A DNA stretch of 7,324 bases, taken from an uncultured Paraburkholderia sp. (GTDB lineage Bacteria > Pseudomonadota > Gammaproteobacteria > Burkholderiales > Burkholderiaceae). Under the pieces are notes generated by a model that saw nothing but the letters and a program-made list of their open reading frames with translations, ran no database searches and had not been told where the DNA came from. The stretch spans positions 1-7,324 of the forward strand of contig CALFSF010000396.1 of NCBI GenBank assembly GCA_937917025.1, given 5' to 3'. Both the position numbers and the translations under genes were made by a program. This document shows positions 6,283 to 7,324 of the stretch, piece by piece (within the stretch, counting starts at the first letter, position 1; each line of letters begins with the position of its first letter).

Positions 6283-6319
6283 CCATCCGGCCAGGTGGCG
6301 CGCAAGACCGGCTGCAACG

Positions 6320-6424
6320 ATGATGAAGTTATCGCGTTCTGCAGGCGGCCCCAGGCCGGATTTCGATGCACTCTCTCACTTCGCGCGCCGCGTCTTCGGC
6401 GGCGTCACGCGCCTCTGGTCATGA
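6320..6424 (+). other. Short open frame that may encode the true N-terminus of the PilB-like ATPase
   Basis: Two tandem ATG codons (6320 and 6323) open a 34-codon frame ending with TGA at 6422-6424. It contains FDALSHFARRVFGGVTRLW, a plausible amphipathic helix, with about three quarters of codons ending in G or C. The ATPase frame is one base later, and skipping a single base near 6419-6424 joins the two into one continuous protein. It may be the displaced beginning of the ATPase gene (indel, sequencing error or programmed +1 shift), or a chance frame. No clear Shine-Dalgarno lies upstream. It starts 37 bp after the CorB-like gene stop. Confidence 0.4.
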
Positions 6425-7324
6425 TGGTGAGGCTGCACCAGTTCATGGGAAGTCCGCACCCCGCACGATTACGCCGCCTGTGTCGCGCACGTTCGGCGGC
6501 ACCGGCGCGACGCAGGCTTCCATGCGTCTGCGTCAGGACGTGGACGTTCCCGCCGGGCCGGATTCCGACACCACGCCTGCAGTGCGGCTACTCGCCGATA
6601 CACTGGTTGAAGCCGCAAACCGGAACGCGTCGGATCTGCATATCGAGCCTGGTGAACATGACTGGCGGATTCGCTTGCGCGTCGATGGCGTGCTGCATGA
6701 GATCGCGCGTCCGCCCGCGCATCTGCGCGACGCGTTCATCACCCGCGTGAAAGTGCTCGCCCGAATGGACATCGCCGAGCGACGTATCCCGCAGGACGGC
6801 CGCCTGCGGCTCGCCGCGGCGGCCGGGCGCACGGAGGACTATCGCGTCAACTCGCTGCCCACGCTGCATGGCGAAAAGCTCGTGCTGCGGCGTCTCGAAG
6901 CGTTACCGGCACAGCTTTCGCTCGACGCACTCGGGCTCGACCCCGTCCAGCGGGATGCAGTGGAAGCGGCGATTCGCGCGCCGCACGGGCTGATGCTCGT
7001 CACCGGGCCGACCGGCAGCGGCAAGACGCTCTCGCTGTACTGCTTCCTGCAAATGCTGAACGCCGAATCGCGCAATGTTTGCTCGGTCGAAGACCCGTCT
7101 GAAATCCAGATGGCGGGGATCAACCAGGTCAGTGTCCGCGAAAAAGCCGGGCTCACGTTCGCCGTCGCACTGCGTGCGTTCCTTCGTCAGGACCCGGACG
7201 TCATCATGGTCGGCGAAATTCGCGATCAGGAAACAGCCGACGTCGCGGTCAAGGCCGCACAAACCGGACATCTTGTACTTTCGACGCTGCATACAAACGA
7301 CGCACCGGCCGCCGTCGCCCGAAT
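6366..7324 (+). CDS. GspE/PulE (PilB-like) secretion/type IV pilus assembly ATPase, cut by the window end
   Basis: This hexameric cytoplasmic ATPase type powers pilus extension or type II secretion. The frame is open to the window edge (319 whole codons from 6366). It shows the N2-domain motif SDLHIEP (6630-6650), RLRVDGVLHEI, the arginine-rich RRIPQDGRLR, Walker A GPTGSGKT (7005-7028), the Asp box VEDPSEIQ (from 7086), Walker B DPDVIMVGEIRD (7191-7226) and the His box GHLVLSTLHTNDA (7266-7304). About 75-90 residues of Ser/Ala/Pro-rich linker precede N2; the MshEN-type N1 domain of full PilB (about 566 aa in Pseudomonas) is absent. Tandem in-frame TGA codons at 6321-6326 limit extension. The ATG at 6366 is the longest start but has no ribosome binding site; 6522 is another, and the true start may be in another frame at 6320-6323. 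In related genomes pilB precedes pilC-pilD. Confidence 0.88.
   Translation, partial: MHSLTSRAASSAASRASGHDGEAAPVHGKSAPRTITPPVSRTFGGTGATQASMRLRQDVDVPAGPDSDTTPAVRLLADTLVEAANRNASDLHIEPGEHDWRIRLRVDGVLHEIARPPAHLRDAFITRVKVLARMDIAERRIPQDGRLRLAAAAGRTEDYRVNSLPTLHGEKLVLRRLEALPAQLSLDALGLDPVQRDAVEAAIRAPHGLMLVTGPTGSGKTLSLYCFLQMLNAESRNVCSVEDPSEIQMAGINQVSVREKAGLTFAVALRAFLRQDPDVIMVGEIRDQETADVAVKAAQTGHLVLSTLHTNDAPAAVAR

Noticed and set aside
4900..6298. A 15/17-base direct repeat (GCCATCCGG-Y-CAGG-Y-GG) at 4900-4916 and 6282-6298 flanking the CorB-like gene
   Set aside because: By a rough estimate a few matches of this length and identity are expected by chance in a 7-kb GC-rich window; there is no terminal inverted repeat or sign of insertion of the gene.
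6295..6750. A 151-codon plus-strand frame overlapping the PilB-like gene
   Set aside because: It runs across the conserved N2 domain of the ATPase in a different frame and its sequence is Arg/Cys-rich with no family likeness.

Overview
This window reads as a chromosomal housekeeping segment from a high-GC betaproteobacterium of the Burkholderiaceae, most likely Burkholderia, Paraburkholderia or Caballeronia. The evidence is the gene order proB-obgE-rpmA-rplU / ispB / tRNA-Pro / CorB-like transporter / PilB-like ATPase, protein sequences that match that group from memory, and strong G/C bias at third codon positions. Genus and species cannot be fixed from the sequence alone.

Layout. (1) Positions 1-137 hold the 3' end of a plus-strand gene, probably a CNP1-like secreted or lipoprotein family member. 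It is followed by a clear intrinsic terminator at 257-287. (2) A minus-strand cluster runs leftward from about 3580 to 422 in the order rplU (L21), rpmA (L27), obgE (ribosome-assembly GTPase), proB (glutamate 5-kinase). A near-consensus sigma-70 promoter (TTGACC-17-TATAAT) drives rplU-rpmA. A strong intrinsic terminator lies between rpmA and obgE, so obgE-proB must depend on read-through or on its own weaker promoter. A hairpin lies between obgE and proB. (3) The 215 bp between the divergent rplU and ispB genes hold both promoters and a cluster of inverted repeats. (4) On the plus strand are ispB (octaprenyl diphosphate synthase, ubiquinone side chain), a tRNA-Pro(CGG) 40 bp later, a strong terminator, and a CNNM/CBS/CorC-domain membrane protein of the CorB/YfjD type. 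(5) The window ends inside a GspE/PilB-type secretion or pilus ATPase whose first codons may be split between two reading frames.

Functionally, rplU, rpmA and obgE concern the large ribosomal subunit, proB starts proline synthesis, ispB supplies the respiratory quinone tail, and the CorB-like protein handles Mg2+ or related divalent cations. I see no phage, transposon, CRISPR, toxin-antitoxin or defence genes, and I do not find an undescribed system here. The points most worth a second look are the possible frameshift at the start of the PilB-like gene, the apparent ispB/tRNA-Pro co-transcription, the lack of Shine-Dalgarno sequences in front of both plus-strand protein genes while all four minus-strand genes have good ones, and the terminator that splits the conserved L21-L27-Obg operon.
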